From the NCBI RefSeq assembly GCF_030263935.1, contig NZ_CP127162.1, positions 1,311,501 to 1,375,500 on the forward strand: 64,000 nt of DNA, given 5' to 3'. Position 1 is the stretch's first letter. Every line of letters starts with the position of its first letter. This document shows positions 45,900 to 54,531 of the stretch, piece after piece. The notes under the pieces were generated by a model. That model was not told where the DNA came from and searched no databases. It saw nothing but the letters and a program-made list of their open reading frames with translations. This stretch comes from Paenibacillus polygoni. Lineage in GTDB: Bacteria > Bacillota > Bacilli > Paenibacillales > Paenibacillaceae. The translations under genes were made by a program, and so were the position numbers.

Positions 45900-46034
45900 A
45901 TGGCAGATAATAGAGAGCGCCCGACAAATCGCAAGAAAAATATGACGATCATCGGTATAATCGCAGTGGTTCTTATCATAGCAGCCTTCTTGATGAACTA
46001 CTTTGGTAACTATACAACAGTAACGGGCGGTTAG
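45900..46034 (+). CDS. Small single-TM protein
   Basis: A 44-residue protein: polar basic N-end (NRERPTNRKKN), TM segment MTIIGIIAVVLIIAAFLMNY, and a short tail (TTVTGG). GGGAGAG precedes the ATG and a terminator follows, so it is a complete unit. No family recognised. It is divergent from the phosphatase gene. Confidence 0.65.
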   Translation: MADNRERPTNRKKNMTIIGIIAVVLIIAAFLMNYFGNYTTVTGG

Positions 46035-46087
46035 GATAAATTACATTATATACAAAATATACAAAAAAATATTGCTACATACGATAA

Positions 46088-46115
46088 GCCCTTGCTTTGA
46101 GCAAGGGTCTTTTTG
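46088..46115 (+). terminator. Intrinsic terminator
   Basis: CCCTTGCT pairs with AGCAAGGG around TTG, with a T-rich tail. Confidence 0.8.
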
Positions 46116-46189
46116 TATTTTCATAAATGAACAATAAAAACGTAGATAACCCATAAATTGTAAGATAAACTGATGAAAAGGAGGTACCT

Positions 46190-46679
46190 ATGGTGAAATG
46201 TCTAATTTTTCTAGGAATGGTTATCCTTCTAGTTGGATGTGGGAGTACGTCTTATAAGACCATTCCACAGCCGAAAGTGCAAGCGGAAGAACCGTTTGTA
46301 CAGGATCCTTTGGAATCAGAGAGCAAACCTCTCACATCTCTATCTCCTCAGTACTTAGATGAGAGTAAATATACAGGAGATGAACTTCAAATCGTAAGAT
46401 TAATCAACCAGAGAGCTGAGTATTTGTGGGAAGGTAACGAAGAAGAATATCTGACGTTATTGACAGAGGATAGTCCCGTATCTCAAATTCCAGATTATCA
46501 GATTCAAGAAACTTGTGATAGAAGATGAGATCGCTGTTCAAGAACAGAAGCAAATCTATCAGGCTGCGTGCAGAATCAAAGAAATTTATATAGACAAAAC
46601 AGAGAGTTCTAGAGGGTATGTATTCAAAAAAGATAAACATGATGCGCAAGCAGTTTGGAAGATAGCAGATATTGATTAA
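46190..46679 (+). pseudogene. Putative lipoprotein, frameshifted in its C-terminal third
   Basis: AAAGGAGG and ATG 46190 start a lipoprotein (lipobox LLVGC, Cys17) running to IPDYQIQETCDRR and a TGA at 46526-46528. The coding pattern continues in the next frame as KLVIEDEIAVQEQKQIYQAA to VWKIADID, ending TAA 46679. A single indel near 46500 splits an otherwise normal protein of about 162 residues. A shortened, still secreted, product is possible. Confidence 0.65.
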
Positions 46680-46750
46680 GGTGATTGGTCTTGTATTGTA
46701 TTTTTATTTTTATTAATTGTAGGCACTCAGTGAAAAAGGAGACAAGAGTA

Positions 46751-47326
46751 ATGAACCTCGCCAATCGGATTACCATCGCTAGAATCACACTGATTCCTTT
46801 GTTTATGCTCTGTTTTTACTCTTATTCCAATGTCGTAAATTCGGGACATGCCCCGATCTGGACTACAACGAGCTATGTCTTGACTGTATTTTTGTTTGTT
46901 CTTGCTGCGGGGACAGATAAGCTTGATGGTTATGTGGCTCGAAAATATAATCAAATTACGAATTTGGGTAAGCTGCTTGATCCATTGGCAGATAAGTTGC
47001 TCATCTCTGCTGCCCTAATTATGATGGCAGAAGCAGGCATGGTTCCCGGATGGATGGCTTTCATTATTATCGGCCGTGAATTTGCAATTACTGCTTTAAG
47101 AATGGCTGCTTCTGGGAGAGGGATAGCTCTTGCGGCAGATCAGTTTGGTAAAATAAAAATGGTCCTGCAGGTGATCGCCATTACGGCTGTACTTTTACAT
47201 AACTTTCCGTTCAGTTTGATTACGACTTTCCCTGTCGATCAGACACTTTTAGTTGCAGCTACCTTCGTAACCCTGTTATCAGGATGTAACTATATCATCC
47301 GTAACCTGTCCTATTTTAAAAATTAA
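46751..47326 (+). CDS. pgsA: CDP-alcohol phosphatidyltransferase, PgsA-like
   Basis: A 191-residue membrane enzyme with the CDP-alcohol signature DKLDGYVARKYNQITNLGKL then LDPLADKL (about residues 59-86). N-terminal MNLANRITIARITLIPLFM is typical of PgsA, which makes phosphatidylglycerol phosphate from CDP-diacylglycerol and glycerol-3-phosphate. ATG 46751 after AGGAGACAAG; the frame is open further upstream without an SD. It may be a second copy, as the usual pgsA neighbours (recA/cinA) are absent. Confidence 0.88.
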   Translation: MNLANRITIARITLIPLFMLCFYSYSNVVNSGHAPIWTTTSYVLTVFLFVLAAGTDKLDGYVARKYNQITNLGKLLDPLADKLLISAALIMMAEAGMVPGWMAFIIIGREFAITALRMAASGRGIALAADQFGKIKMVLQVIAITAVLLHNFPFSLITTFPVDQTLLVAATFVTLLSGCNYIIRNLSYFKN

Positions 47327-47340
47327 GAGGTGAAAGAATA

Positions 47341-47754
47341 ATGCATGAATTACGTGAACGCATTCCTACAAGGAAACCGGGAGTGTCCCTTTCGGATATT
47401 GCTTACACAGAGACAAAACTTCAAGCTTTATTTCCTGCGCAATATAAAGAGCTCGTACAGCTGGTGAATCAAGCTGAAATTGATGAGTGGATTCTCTATC
47501 CTATAAAAGATAACCAGCGGCTCGCTAAAACATCCGATGATATTATCCGAAATAACGAATTGATAGATTTGAGTGATTTCCCAGAGCGTTATATTGCGAT
47601 CGCTGAAGATGGAACAGGTGATCTTCTGTGCTATGCTGTGGGTGAACAAAATCAGATGAGTGAGACGATCTACTATTACGATCATGAGTCCAATGAAATG
47701 GAGCCAATCTACGAGAATCTCGCATCCATGATTGTAGAATTATCGGAGGAATGA
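47341..47754 (+). CDS. SMI1/KNR4 (SUKH) family protein
   Basis: A 137-residue SUKH-fold protein. VSLSDIAYTETKLQALFPAQ starts the typical N-terminal helix, followed by YIAIAEDGTGDLLCYAVG, YYYDHESNEMEPIYENL. SUKH proteins often act as immunity proteins to secreted nuclease toxins, but no toxin gene is adjacent. AGAGGTGA SD. Confidence 0.78.
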   Translation: MHELRERIPTRKPGVSLSDIAYTETKLQALFPAQYKELVQLVNQAEIDEWILYPIKDNQRLAKTSDDIIRNNELIDLSDFPERYIAIAEDGTGDLLCYAVGEQNQMSETIYYYDHESNEMEPIYENLASMIVELSEE

Positions 47755-47768
47755 TAGGTGATAACATC

Positions 47769-48110
47769 ATGATAAGAAATAAAGAAACAGGGGAACATTA
47801 TATTTGGGGAGCAGGCTGTGATGGCTGGAAGCTTGTGAATGATCCGAGTCTAAGCATTATTCATGAAAAGATGCCATCAGGTACATGTGAATCAAGACAT
47901 TACCATGAGGTAGCAAGACAATTTTTCTTCATTCTCTCTGGCGCTGTAGAACTAGAGGTGGATGGAGTTACCTACAGCCTCTCACCACAGGAAGGGATGG
48001 AAGTTCAAGCGGGAACTCCACACCAGATCTTCAATCGTTCGGAAGAAGATGCAGAGTTTCTCGTTATCTCCTCACCGAGATCAGCCGGAGATCGGGTGGA
48101 GCTTACCTAA
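47769..48110 (+). CDS. Cupin domain protein
   Basis: About 113 residues with a complete single cupin: motif 1 RHYHEVARQFFFILSG AVELE (Glu, two His) and motif 2 GTPHQIFNRSEEDAEFLV. Likely metal-binding; catalytic role unknown. ATG 47769 follows ATAGGTGAT. Confidence 0.82.
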   Translation: MIRNKETGEHYIWGAGCDGWKLVNDPSLSIIHEKMPSGTCESRHYHEVARQFFFILSGAVELEVDGVTYSLSPQEGMEVQAGTPHQIFNRSEEDAEFLVISSPRSAGDRVELT

Positions 48111-48186
48111 TGAGAGGAAATTTCACCTTAGTGGTATGATCTCCTTCTAGTAGACAAGAATAAAAAGACTTCTGGCATTTATAATC

Positions 48187-48222
48187 AAAAAGCCTCTCGT
48201 CCAAAGGGCGAGAGGCTTTAGT
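48187..48222. terminator. Intrinsic terminator
   Basis: AAAGCCTCTCG pairs with CGAGAGGCTTT around TCCAAAGGG, symmetrical enough to serve both strands. Confidence 0.8.
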
Positions 48223-48289
48223 GCTAATACCTCGGATATATATTTATCCTTATCAGCGTTGTTCAATTAAGAATGTTTCTCCTGTTTTA

Positions 48290-49273
48290 TCATATATCGT
48301 AACCCTCTACAAATCGTAATGCACACGCAGCATGGTAATTCGCTAAATCTTTTGCAAACTGCTCATCAGGAAATCCTCTATGAAGCAGTTTCAAACCACC
48401 CGATAGTAAGGATATATGATGGTGGAAACGGTAGAATAACATCCGATCAGGATCAAGCTTATCGTTCTTTAGATATCGGTAGAAATCCCCAAATCGTATT
48501 TCTAAAAAACTATGTTCATGCTCGATATCAAAGAACATTGCCCCCTCGATGTCAATCAAAAAGGGTTCAAGCTTGTCATTAACAAGCACATGGTTTGGGC
48601 CTAATTCCCCGTGAATGAACTCATACTGCGTTCTTGGTTTAATTCTTGATTCAAGTTCATACAAAATATCGATTAATTTGTTTTGATTGACACCAATGTC
48701 CTTCATATATTGTGAAGCATATGATAACTGTATCTTGGCATTTTCCATTTGCTCGTAATGGCAGTTCTCGGTCCCCATCTCACGATGATCCGCTTTGCCA
48801 AAAGAATGCCTTTCGTTAGCATGCATACGAGCCAGCATATCCCCCAGCCGTTCAAACACTTTATCCTGAACTTGTGAATCGGAATGATCATAATAAGATT
48901 CTGCCGTCTGTCCGTCCACATATTCAACAAGCGCATAATCAAATGGGTAACGCGTTTTTTCGGTATTGAGATCATAAAGAGTGGGGGTCTTGATTCCATG
49001 TTGTATTAGATACGTGTTATTTAATTCAAAGAGATGACTACCATAAGAATGTTGATGAATATCACCATCTTCTATATCTTCTTTAAAATAATTCATGGAT
49101 AAATCCCATATATACAAAACGCAGACGAAGCCATTACTGCACGTAATCTTATAGACCACTTTCTGTGCACCGCCATGCATTTTCGTTACACTGCTAGCTA
49201 AATAACCGGTACCAAAAACTTTTTTCATATAATCCTCTAGATCAGTCTGGTCGAGATGGCATGTAAAGTTCAC
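48290..49273 (-). CDS. Aminoglycoside phosphotransferase (APH) family kinase
   Basis: A 327-residue protein with the APH/choline-kinase fold: VVYKITCSNGFVCVLYIW (ATP-lysine strand variant), YALVEYVDGQTAE, the catalytic-loop analogue FIHGELGPNHVLVNDKL (HxxxxxxxN; Asp of HxD replaced by Glu) and LIDIEGAMFFD (metal motif). The HGE variant is seen in some APH-like proteins; antibiotic activity is unproven. GTG 49273 lies about 9 nt after TTGGAG. Confidence 0.76.
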   Translation of the reverse strand: MNFTCHLDQTDLEDYMKKVFGTGYLASSVTKMHGGAQKVVYKITCSNGFVCVLYIWDLSMNYFKEDIEDGDIHQHSYGSHLFELNNTYLIQHGIKTPTLYDLNTEKTRYPFDYALVEYVDGQTAESYYDHSDSQVQDKVFERLGDMLARMHANERHSFGKADHREMGTENCHYEQMENAKIQLSYASQYMKDIGVNQNKLIDILYELESRIKPRTQYEFIHGELGPNHVLVNDKLEPFLIDIEGAMFFDIEHEHSFLEIRFGDFYRYLKNDKLDPDRMLFYRFHHHISLLSGGLKLLHRGFPDEQFAKDLANYHAACALRFVEGYDI

Positions 49274-49394
49274 TAAACAACACTCCAATTTAAGTTTTTG
49301 CCGGCTACATCATTGTAGATAAATTTCCTGCCAAAATATAGACTTTTTCTTCATGAAGGATTATGATGTTGAATAAGGTCTTGAAAAAAACAAA

Positions 49395-49433
49395 CAAAAA
49401 TCCTTTGGGTTAGAATCCAAAGGATTTTTTTGA
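49395..49433. terminator. Intrinsic terminator
   Basis: AAAAATCCTTTGG pairs with CCAAAGGATTTTT. It lies between the tail of rtcB and the start of the APH-like gene on the minus strand, so it ends the rtcB transcript. Confidence 0.8.
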
Positions 49434-49454
49434 TGAAACTCCACCGGCATTTAA

Positions 49455-50681
49455 CTACGCCTTAAAATTATATAAAGGTTTAATAATCTCTACTATCTCC
49501 AGCGCATCCTTCGTATTCTCCAAAATCTCCTCGATCGGTTTATAAGCCATAGGGGCTTCATCGAGCGTTTTGGTACTAACGGAAGAAGTCCACACATCAC
49601 GCATGGTATCCTTAAAATCATTCATATGAATGAGGTCTTTCGCACGTGAGCGGCTCATGAGTCTTCCAGCCCCATGGGGAGCAGAATAGTTCCAATCCGG
49701 ATTTCCTTTTCCAATCGCAATAATGGAACCGTCACGCATATTGATCGGAATAATCACTTTTTCATCTTTTTTGGCTGAAATGGCACCCTTCCGTATGATC
49801 TTATCTTCTGGGTTAATATAGTTATGAATGGTAGTGAATTTGTCTAGATTCTTGTAGTCGAGCTGCAAAAATTCAGCAATTGCTTTGGACATGCCCCGAC
49901 GATTTAGCAAAGCAAACTCTTGAGCGGCATACATATCTTCTAAGTACTCATCAGCCCCTGCACCTTCAAGAAACATCAGCGGTTTGGGCACTCTGTAGAG
50001 TTCCAGCTCCGCGTCATACTTTTGAATAACAGCTGGGATAGAGTCTGCATCCCCAGAAGCACGTAATAAGCGAAGTTCTTCCTCGCGTTGCTCCATGAGC
50101 TCTTGTAACCGGCTGGTGCAATAACGTTCTGCCTTTTTCTGATGGTAAGTTGCCACTTGAAGGCCCAGATTCCGGCTTCCCGAGTGAATGACCAGAATTT
50201 TGTTACCTTCCGAATCTACATTAATCTCTATAAAATGGTTGCCTCCGCCAAGAGAACCAATGCTTCGCTGATGTTTTTCATAGTCTGTCCCTGTTTTTTT
50301 AGAGATTCGCTTGATCTGTTCCTGGAGAGCAGGTTTCTCCAGTTTATGCATCACCTTTTGATGGATGGAGTGACCATGTGGAACTTTGTGCCTGATAAAA
50401 TGATCCAGTCGAGCAAAATCAATTTCTATTTTTCCAAGATAGGTTACCTCCATACCACATCCAATATCAACGCCGATGAGATTAGGAACGACCCGACCTT
50501 TTAATTGTTGAGTGTAGCCGATAACGCAACCTTTTCCGGCATGGGAGTCCGGCATGATACGAACTTTCGCTCCTTCAAAGGCTTTCTGGTTACATAGTTC
50601 AAGCACTTGGCCGTAGGCCGTTTCCTCCAGGTGTGATGTGAAAATTTTAGCTGTATTATACTTTCCGATCGCTTCAAACAT
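49455..50681 (-). CDS. rtcB: RtcB family RNA ligase
   Basis: A 408-residue RtcB. It shows PDSHAGKGCVIGYTQQLKG, VIGVDIGCGM-like LIGVDIGCGM (metal Cys/Asp), GGGNHFIEI, VIHSGSRNLG and the guanylylated-His segment APHGAGRLMSRSRA. RtcB joins 2',3'-cyclic phosphate or 3'-phosphate RNA ends to 5'-OH ends. It is a stand-alone gene without archease or RtcA, as in many Firmicutes, and probably serves RNA repair. GGAGAATTT SD. Confidence 0.92.
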   Translation of the reverse strand: MFEAIGKYNTAKIFTSHLEETAYGQVLELCNQKAFEGAKVRIMPDSHAGKGCVIGYTQQLKGRVVPNLIGVDIGCGMEVTYLGKIEIDFARLDHFIRHKVPHGHSIHQKVMHKLEKPALQEQIKRISKKTGTDYEKHQRSIGSLGGGNHFIEINVDSEGNKILVIHSGSRNLGLQVATYHQKKAERYCTSRLQELMEQREEELRLLRASGDADSIPAVIQKYDAELELYRVPKPLMFLEGAGADEYLEDMYAAQEFALLNRRGMSKAIAEFLQLDYKNLDKFTTIHNYINPEDKIIRKGAISAKKDEKVIIPINMRDGSIIAIGKGNPDWNYSAPHGAGRLMSRSRAKDLIHMNDFKDTMRDVWTSSVSTKTLDEAPMAYKPIEEILENTKDALEIVEIIKPLYNFKA

Positions 50682-50786
50682 ACAAAATTCTCCTTATAAT
50701 TCTCTCGTTATTCTAATGAAGAGTATATCATCCGATAATTTCCTTAGTGTAGTTACTAATTACTTTAAAACATTTAATACGTAAGC

Positions 50787-51446
50787 TCATTCTTTAATAA
50801 CAAGTCCAAAAATCTTAGTGAATAGAATAGCCTGTGCTGGAGAAATAATACAACCTTGAAGATCTTCAAGCGTAACACCCAGGTTGAAAAATTCATTGTT
50901 ACTGAGATCAATTCCCTTAAGGCTTGCTCCAGAGAACTGTGACTCGTTTAACATACAACGCTCAAACTCAACCTTTGTGAATTCCGAATGATAGAAGTCT
51001 GACTTCAGCATAGAACAGTTTTCAAAAGACACCTGTTTCATGTTACTGAACCGGAACGTAGCATAATCACCTGCGCAATCTTGAAATACGATGTTCCGAA
51101 GAGTGGCAGCTGTGAGGTCCATCCCGATAATTTTGCAATGTTCGAATCGTACCCGGTGAAGAACAGCCTCATTAAAATCCACATTAGATAAGTCGCAGTG
51201 AGTGAATACAACATCCGTTAGTTCGGCACTTGGAAAGGATACCTGGCTAAATGTAACATGGCTAAATTGCATCTGATCAAACAGAACTTTTTCAGCCGTA
51301 ACATAGGAAATTTCTTGTTCTTCGCATACCGACTGTATCCATTCTGTTCGGTCGTCTATCATTGCACTGGAGAGATCTAGTGTATTTAGCTGATGAGGCA
51401 GTTTGGGGCGGATGATTTTGAGTGGAGATTTCTCTGTATTTGGCAT
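50787..51446 (-). CDS. Pentapeptide-repeat protein, Qnr-like in length
   Basis: A 219-residue protein. Residues about 50-185 contain repeated A(D/N)LxX/xxF units (VTFSQVSFPSAELTDVVFTH, CDLSNVDFNEAVLHRVRFEH, SDFYHSEFTKVEFER), folding as a right-handed quadrilateral helix. The C-terminal LEDLQGCIISPAQAILFTKI resembles the dimer helix of Qnr proteins, which protect gyrase from quinolones. The repeat is certain; the Qnr function is a guess. AGGAGGAA SD. Confidence 0.82.
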   Translation of the reverse strand: MPNTEKSPLKIIRPKLPHQLNTLDLSSAMIDDRTEWIQSVCEEQEISYVTAEKVLFDQMQFSHVTFSQVSFPSAELTDVVFTHCDLSNVDFNEAVLHRVRFEHCKIIGMDLTAATLRNIVFQDCAGDYATFRFSNMKQVSFENCSMLKSDFYHSEFTKVEFERCMLNESQFSGASLKGIDLSNNEFFNLGVTLEDLQGCIISPAQAILFTKIFGLVIKE

Positions 51447-51565
51447 GGTAAAATATTCCTCCTGCGTTTTAATGTTTTATGTAAATAAATCTGAGTTTAT
51501 AGCTATAGAGAAGTGTGCCTTCACGTATTGTAACAAAAACGAGATATCTTTTGATGGGTTAAATG

Positions 51566-51594
51566 TTCGTAAACATGGTTTGTCTTGTTATAAT
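51566..51594 (+). promoter_or_regulatory. Putative sigma-A promoter with extended -10
   Basis: TTCGTA, 17 bp, and TGTTATAAT (extended -10) point toward the gene at 51690, about 95 bp ahead. The rest of the 243-bp divergent spacer shows nothing further that I recognise. Confidence 0.5.
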
Positions 51595-51689
51595 AAGGGT
51601 AACGGAGCATAATAGCGAGTAATGACGGGACACGATAAACCGTGTGATGATAGCTACGTTTATATTTATAGATAGGGAGTGCTTGTGCA

Positions 51690-52229
51690 ATGAGACAACA
51701 ATTTCTGATGAGTTCGTGGAAGACGGCGTCCAAGTTAGTATCGTCCTATTTTAAGAAAAGCTGGTCCATTCACGACTATCCTACCGAATATAGACAGATA
51801 TCTGGCCAAGACACGGGAGAAGAGCAGTTTCCCTGGGAAGCACGGATTATTAACTGGTACTGGATGAGCGGAAAAGGACATACGAAGCAAGAAGCATTTA
51901 AGGCTTTGCAAGAGAATTTTATAGATTATCAGGCAAAAGGAAATGATCTGCCTAGACCAGGAAGTAAATCAGGAGTGGTGTTTACTTCAGTGGAGCAGAT
52001 TAACTATTTAGAGCCAGAAGGCATTATTCTATTCAAAGAGATATTTGGATTGGATTATTACGGCATGTTTATATCAGATGATACGACGCTGTATGATTTC
52101 TGCGATACAAAAGAAAAAGCCCAGCGGAAAATCGCCAAAATTCAGGAGAAGTATGGGATTAGGGTGGAGGATATTTCGGGGCTGCGAATTGTGGGTATTC
52201 TGGAACGTATGCGGGAAGCAGGCGTGTGA
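51690..52229 (+). CDS. Hypothetical soluble protein
   Basis: A 179-residue protein, rich in Trp/Tyr (WEARIINWYWMSGKGHTKQE), with a helical N-domain and KEKAQRKIAKIQEKYGIRVE near the C-end. No signal or TM. AGGGAG SD, with GTGCTTGTGCA spacing. I do not recognise the family. It has its own promoter and terminator. Confidence 0.6.
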   Translation: MRQQFLMSSWKTASKLVSSYFKKSWSIHDYPTEYRQISGQDTGEEQFPWEARIINWYWMSGKGHTKQEAFKALQENFIDYQAKGNDLPRPGSKSGVVFTSVEQINYLEPEGIILFKEIFGLDYYGMFISDDTTLYDFCDTKEKAQRKIAKIQEKYGIRVEDISGLRIVGILERMREAGV

Positions 52230-52299
52230 GTGGTTTTACTTGTATAAAATAAATAGATCCATTTTGCAAATGTATGGCAAAATGGACGGTATGGAGGAC

Positions 52300-52339
52300 C
52301 CGGTCTTTAAGATTTTAATATCTTAAGCCGGTTTTTTTA
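52300..52339 (+). terminator. Intrinsic terminator
   Basis: CCGGTCTTTAAGAT pairs with ATCTTAAGCCGG (one bulge), followed by T7. Confidence 0.8.
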
Positions 52340-52505
52340 TTGTTTTTTATAACTCTGTTTATGTACGGAGGATAGTTAAAAATAAATACTTTGAACCTTT
52401 TCCGGCTCTAGGCATATGCTGACCTCATAACACTGCAACTTAAAAGACCTTTTGGGTTTTATTCCCTTGGCGCCAACTTATCCCCGTAGTTCAGGAGCAG
52501 ATTTA

Positions 52506-52754
52506 ATGACAGCATTTCAGCTCGGACAACTGCTTGGAGTACTTAAAACAAGTGTTCGTAACTATGCAATTGCAATAACTGAGACAGCAACCCCACAGGT
52601 TCGTGAGATGCTGAAAAAACATTTGAATGCAGGAATCGATCTTCATGCTAAGGTATTTAATTATATGCTCGAAAGAGGCCTGTATCCTTCCTATGATCTT
52701 CCAAAATTACTGCAAAATGATGTTAAAAATGCCCAGACAGCGGTGTCTTTGTAG
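52506..52754 (+). CDS. Spore coat protein, CotF-like
   Basis: An 82-residue helical protein (VLKTSVRNYAIAITETATPQ, LKKHLNAGIDLHAKVFNYML, ERGLYPSYDLPKLL) with the helix-turn-helix layout and YP/Y.. end of CotF-type coat proteins. ATG 52506 follows CAGGAGCA; the frame is open to 52452 without an SD. Expression in the mother cell is expected; no reliable sigma-K promoter could be fixed. Confidence 0.75.
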   Translation: MTAFQLGQLLGVLKTSVRNYAIAITETATPQVREMLKKHLNAGIDLHAKVFNYMLERGLYPSYDLPKLLQNDVKNAQTAVSL

Positions 52755-52775
52755 GAATATATAAATATCTAAAAT

Positions 52776-52811
52776 AAGGGAGGTGCTCTCAATAGAGAGT
52801 TACCTCCTTTG
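52776..52811 (+). terminator. Intrinsic terminator
   Basis: AAGGGAGGT and CTCTC pair with GAGAG and ACCTCCTT, an extended hairpin ending in TTT. It terminates the coat gene. Confidence 0.7.
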
Positions 52812-52943
52812 ACTATTTTATAGACAATTCTTTAAAAATAGTAGAGTATCATCGTTTAATAATTTATAAGACGGTTAATTAATAGACATGCAGGAGGTAA
52901 GATTACTTTCTGTAAACTAATCCAACATAAGGAGTGATTTCAA

Positions 52944-53270
52944 ATGGCTAATAATAATCGCAATGATAAGATGAGCCGCGAGGAAGCAGGACGTATGGGT
53001 GGAGAAGCAACAGCAAAAAATCATGATAAGGAATTCTACCAAGAGATTGGCGAAAAGGGTGGAGAAGCTACCTCCAAAAATCATGATAAAGAGTTCTACC
53101 AGGAGATTGGCGAAAAAGGTGGAGAAGCTACCTCCAAAAATCATGGTAAAGAGTTCTACCAAGAGATTGGTGAAAAGGGCGGAGAAGCTCGCAGCAACTC
53201 TAATAATGATGGTAAAATGAGCCGGGAAGAAGCCGGCCGTAAGGGTGGACAAGCAAGTTCTCGCTCATAA
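52944..53270 (+). CDS. gsiB: GsiB-like KGG-repeat hydrophilin
   Basis: A 108-residue, very hydrophilic protein built of 20-residue repeats with the (E/K)GGEA core, e.g. three KNHDKEFYQEIGEKGGEATS-type units between SREEAGRMGG and SREEAGRKGG caps. This is the GsiB/LEA-group-1 pattern of desiccation and starvation-induced proteins, which lack a fixed fold and protect other macromolecules. AAGGAG SD. A terminator follows. Confidence 0.87.
   Translation: MANNNRNDKMSREEAGRMGGEATAKNHDKEFYQEIGEKGGEATSKNHDKEFYQEIGEKGGEATSKNHGKEFYQEIGEKGGEARSNSNNDGKMSREEAGRKGGQASSRS
53016..53195 (+). repeat. Three 60-bp tandem coding repeats in gsiB
   Basis: Three near-identical 60-bp units, each coding 20 residues, differ at only a few positions. 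Recombination between them would change the copy number in frame. Confidence 0.85.
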
Positions 53271-53352
53271 TAATGAATTTTCAAAAACATGATCTGTTTA
53301 AGTTTAATGAACCAGATTACTTGTGATGGATAATAAATATTGTTTAACTAGT

Positions 53353-53395
53353 AAGAGGATGACTTCTGATCACCATCGGAGGTCATCCTCTTATT
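53353..53395 (+). terminator. Intrinsic terminator
   Basis: AAGAGGATGAC pairs with GTCATCCTCTT around an 18-nt loop that pairs partly, with a T-rich tail. Confidence 0.8.
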
Positions 53396-53415
53396 CGTCT
53401 GTCTTATTCGTCTGT
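53390..53415 (+). repeat. 13-bp perfect tandem direct repeat
   Basis: CTTATTCGTCTGT occurs twice end to end, just past the terminator. No function is evident; probably a replication slip. Confidence 0.7.
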
Positions 53416-53452
53416 CAGAAGATTTAGAAGATAATGTTCTCAATATAAATTA

Positions 53453-53466
53453 TGAAAGCGTTTAAT
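53453..53466 (+). promoter_or_regulatory. Putative cre site (CcpA)
   Basis: TGAAAGCGTTTAAT matches the cre consensus TGWAANCGNTNWCA at 12 of 14 positions. It is 65 bp before the sugar-sensor gene, suggesting carbon catabolite repression of the sensory operon. Confidence 0.5.
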
Positions 53467-53517
53467 CAGAGGTGGTGGTAAAATAAGGTTGGATGTGAGG
53501 GGGAGGCATAAATCACA

Positions 53518-54531
53518 ATGAAAAAGATGCTCTTTGTATACGGACTTTTACTATTCGCCTTTCTAATTTATGTCTTTCAATACATGTCAGAGGATAACAG
53601 ACAGGGAGATCCAGCAGGTATGGGATTAAGAGGCGAGATCTCGGAGAAATATGTCATGATCACCTTTCAATCGGGGCTTGAATATTGGAAGAGCGTACTT
53701 AAAGGCTTTGAGGATGCTGCGGATGCCATGAATGTATCTATCGAATACCGAGGAGCAACCAATTACGATATTCATGAACAGATTACGGTGCTGGAGCAGG
53801 CAATTGCCAAAAAACCAGCAGGTATTGCACTCTCGGCTATGAATTCCCATGCCCTTACAGCCGTCATTAATCGTGCGGTGGATGAAGGAATTCCCGTTGT
53901 GTTATTCGATGCAGGTGTCCCAAACAGCAAGGCATACTCCTTTTTGGCCACGAACAATTACAATGCGGGAGCGACCGCTGCCAAACAGATGTCTGAGCTC
54001 ATTGGCGGGCAAGGGGAAGTTGCGGTTATTACCTTGCCTGGGCAACAGAATCATATTGAACGGACCAAAGGGTTTACGGAGACGATGAAAGAGTCTTATC
54101 CGGATATTGAGGTGGTTGATACGGTGGATGGCAAAGGACGTATCGAAGTTTCAAGAAGACAAACAGAGAAGCTGCTGGAGAAACATCCTCATCTTGCGGG
54201 GATTTTTATTACGGAAGCAACTGGGGGTGTCGGCGTTGGAGAAGTGGTTAAAGCGAGGATAGAAGCAGGGAAAAGTAGAGTTCAAATTATAAGTTTTGAC
54301 ACCAATAAAGGAACGCTCGATATGATTCAGGACGGGACGATATCTGCAAGCATTGCGCAAGGAACCTGGAATATGGGGTATTGGTCTTTGCTATACTTAT
54401 TCCATCTGCATCATGAGCTGACGACGCCGGCACCTTCTGCTACCGATGTAGTATCGCCGCTTCCGGTACTAGTGGATACGGGGATTAATGTCGTGAATCA
54501 GCAAAATGTGGAGCAGTATTATGCGAAGTAA
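53518..54531 (+). CDS. Membrane-anchored sugar-binding sensor protein (RbsB/XylFII-like)
   Basis: A 337-residue periplasmic-binding fold protein. It has an N-terminal anchor (MLFVYGLLLFAFLIYVF) with no lipobox, then VMITFQSGLEYWKSVLKGFE, VLEQAIAKKPAGIALSAMNS, GIPVVLFDAGVP, IISFDTNKGTLDMIQDG. It is the type of protein that, as XylFII in clostridia, binds a sugar and docks onto a LytS/YesM sensor kinase. The downstream kinase overlaps it, which supports this. The sugar is unknown. Confidence 0.82.
   Translation: MKKMLFVYGLLLFAFLIYVFQYMSEDNRQGDPAGMGLRGEISEKYVMITFQSGLEYWKSVLKGFEDAADAMNVSIEYRGATNYDIHEQITVLEQAIAKKPAGIALSAMNSHALTAVINRAVDEGIPVVLFDAGVPNSKAYSFLATNNYNAGATAAKQMSELIGGQGEVAVITLPGQQNHIERTKGFTETMKESYPDIEVVDTVDGKGRIEVSRRQTEKLLEKHPHLAGIFITEATGGVGVGEVVKARIEAGKSRVQIISFDTNKGTLDMIQDGTISASIAQGTWNMGYWSLLYLFHLHHELTTPAPSATDVVSPLPVLVDTGINVVNQQNVEQYYAK

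Noticed and set aside
52370..52450. Sigma-K promoter before the coat gene
   Set aside because: A CATATGCTG element partly fits the -10 but no convincing -35 could be set.
53390..53415. 13-bp direct repeat as attachment site or CRISPR start
   Set aside because: Only two units without spacer and no integrase or cas gene nearby.
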